The notes under the pieces: generated by a model
Database searches by the model: none
Told to the model about the DNA's origin: nothing
What the model saw: only the letters and a program-made list of their open reading frames with translations
Made by a program: the position numbers and the translations under genes
Shown: piece by piece, positions 48,891 to 49,405 of the stretch
Layout of the letters: the number at the start of each line of letters is the position of its first letter
Position numbering within the stretch: position 1 is the stretch's first letter
Assembly (NCBI GenBank): GCA_018666555.1
Contig: JABIZD010000125.1
Coordinates: 1-49,405, forward strand
Direction of reading: 5' to 3'
DNA: 49,405 nucleotides
Origin: Gammaproteobacteria bacterium
Lineage (GTDB): Bacteria > Pseudomonadota > Gammaproteobacteria > Pseudomonadales > Azotimanducaceae

Positions 48891-49313
48891 TTCCCATGGT
48901 TCCGTATCGAAACCTTGTTTTGTTTACGGCCTGGTTGTGGTTAATAACCCAGCAGTAACCTTAATTTTCTGGTTCCAGCGCAAATATCAGGAGTGCTACA
49001 AGTCATGTGTCTTCGACACAGCCTGCCGCATTGCTTGATTTTAATATTGCTTCCCTGAACCGCTCCCCAATTCCCAGTCTTCTTAAAATCCCCCTTCAGA
49101 AGACCCACCTGACTCACTAAACTAGATCAGGGAGCCGGATAGTAAACCCCTGTGAGGAAAATTACCATTTAAATCGCGAAAAGTTGCAATATTTGACCGC
49201 AGTAGGCCCTCATAATCAGAATTCCTAATCATATCCACTGGCTTGGAGGCCAGGACCTGATCACCAAATCTGAATCTGATTCTGGTTTTAATCCTTATCG
49301 CTTAAGCCCTACG
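48891..49313. other. Intergenic region between tuf and the S10 leader hairpins
   Basis: No protein gene is seen. It must hold the end of the tuf transcript and probably the S10 promoter. A weak candidate promoter on the minus strand is TTGCAA, 17 bases, then GGTAAT, near 49158-49188. No T-run terminator was found after tuf; a CTGGC/GCCAG stem lacks one. tuf read-through into the S10 operon remains possible. Confidence 0.4.
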
Positions 49314-49405
49314 TTAGGATTTAATCTTAGTGACGACTCCAGCTCCCACAGTTCGACCCCCTTCCCGGATCGCAAACCGCTGACCTTCCTCCATCGCAAT
49401 CGGCG
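49314..49405 (-). CDS. tuf: Elongation factor Tu, 3' end (partial)
   Basis: The last 30 codons read PIAMEEGQRFAIREGGRTVG, then AGVVTKIKS, and stop at TAA. This is the C-terminal end of domain 3 of EF-Tu, with the conserved 'FAIREGGRTVGAGVV'. EF-Tu delivers aminoacyl-tRNA to the ribosome. The 5' part is outside the window; it is presumably the tuf gene of the str operon (rpsL-rpsG-fusA-tuf) that normally precedes rpsJ. Confidence 0.97.
   Translation of the reverse strand, partial: PIAMEEGQRFAIREGGRTVGAGVVTKIKS

Noticed and set aside
1-49405. CRISPR arrays, insertion sequences, prophage, toxin-antitoxin or biosynthetic clusters
   Set aside because: No spaced repeats of CRISPR type, transposase or integrase genes, or such gene sets were recognised; only the edge XRE fragment is suggestive.

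Overview
The window is chromosomal DNA from a gammaproteobacterium. Evidence is the complete S10-spc-alpha ribosomal protein cluster following tuf, the gene order ychF-pth-rplY-prs-tRNA-Gln-ispE-lolB-TPR / hemA-prfA-prmC-moeB, and the order lipA-lipB-ybeD-dacA-rlpA-mltB-rodA-mrdA-rlmH-rsfS-nadD-proA. From memory these blocks are arranged much as in Pseudomonas, so a Pseudomonadales/Cellvibrionales-like member is likely. The species cannot be named from sequence alone. No phage, transposase, CRISPR array or defence system is visible.

Layout. 1-5.5 kb is the only accessory-looking part: the end of an XRE-type regulator gene, three 11-bp direct repeats, two hairpins, tRNA-Met with its own promoter, then three minus-strand genes (an AGCS sodium:amino-acid symporter, a secreted amidohydrolase, and a secreted protein joining a c-type heme motif to a Vgb-like beta-propeller). 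5.5-12.3 kb (minus strand) carries ychF, pth, rplY, prs, tRNA-Gln, ispE, lolB and a TPR lipoprotein. 12.4-16.4 kb (plus strand) is hemA-prfA-prmC-moeB. 16.4-27.3 kb (minus strand) is a tightly packed cluster for lipoylation, cell-wall elongation, ribosome maturation, NAD and proline synthesis. 27.3-34.9 kb holds an alkyladenine DNA glycosylase, a Lon-N-type protein, ssb, a YajR-like transporter, uvrA and a class V aminotransferase. 35-48.8 kb is the ribosomal protein supercluster from rplQ (last gene) back to rpsJ (first gene), including secY, rpmJ and rpoA. A strong terminator follows rplQ and an attenuator-like hairpin precedes rpsJ. The window ends in the 3' end of tuf.

How the genes work together. 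prfA and prmC make and modify release factor 1, and pth, ychF, rlmH, rsfS and the r-protein genes serve translation. rodA and mrdA (PBP2) form the elongation synthase, with dacA, mltB and rlpA trimming the wall. lipB and lipA make protein-bound lipoate. uvrA, ssb and the glycosylase gene serve DNA repair.

Most of the window is conserved housekeeping DNA. I found no convincing undescribed system. The best leads are the heme/beta-propeller protein with its promoter and dyad, the 11-bp repeats beside the tRNA-Met junction, the rpsJ leader hairpins, and the weak G1-U72 pair in elongator tRNA-Met.
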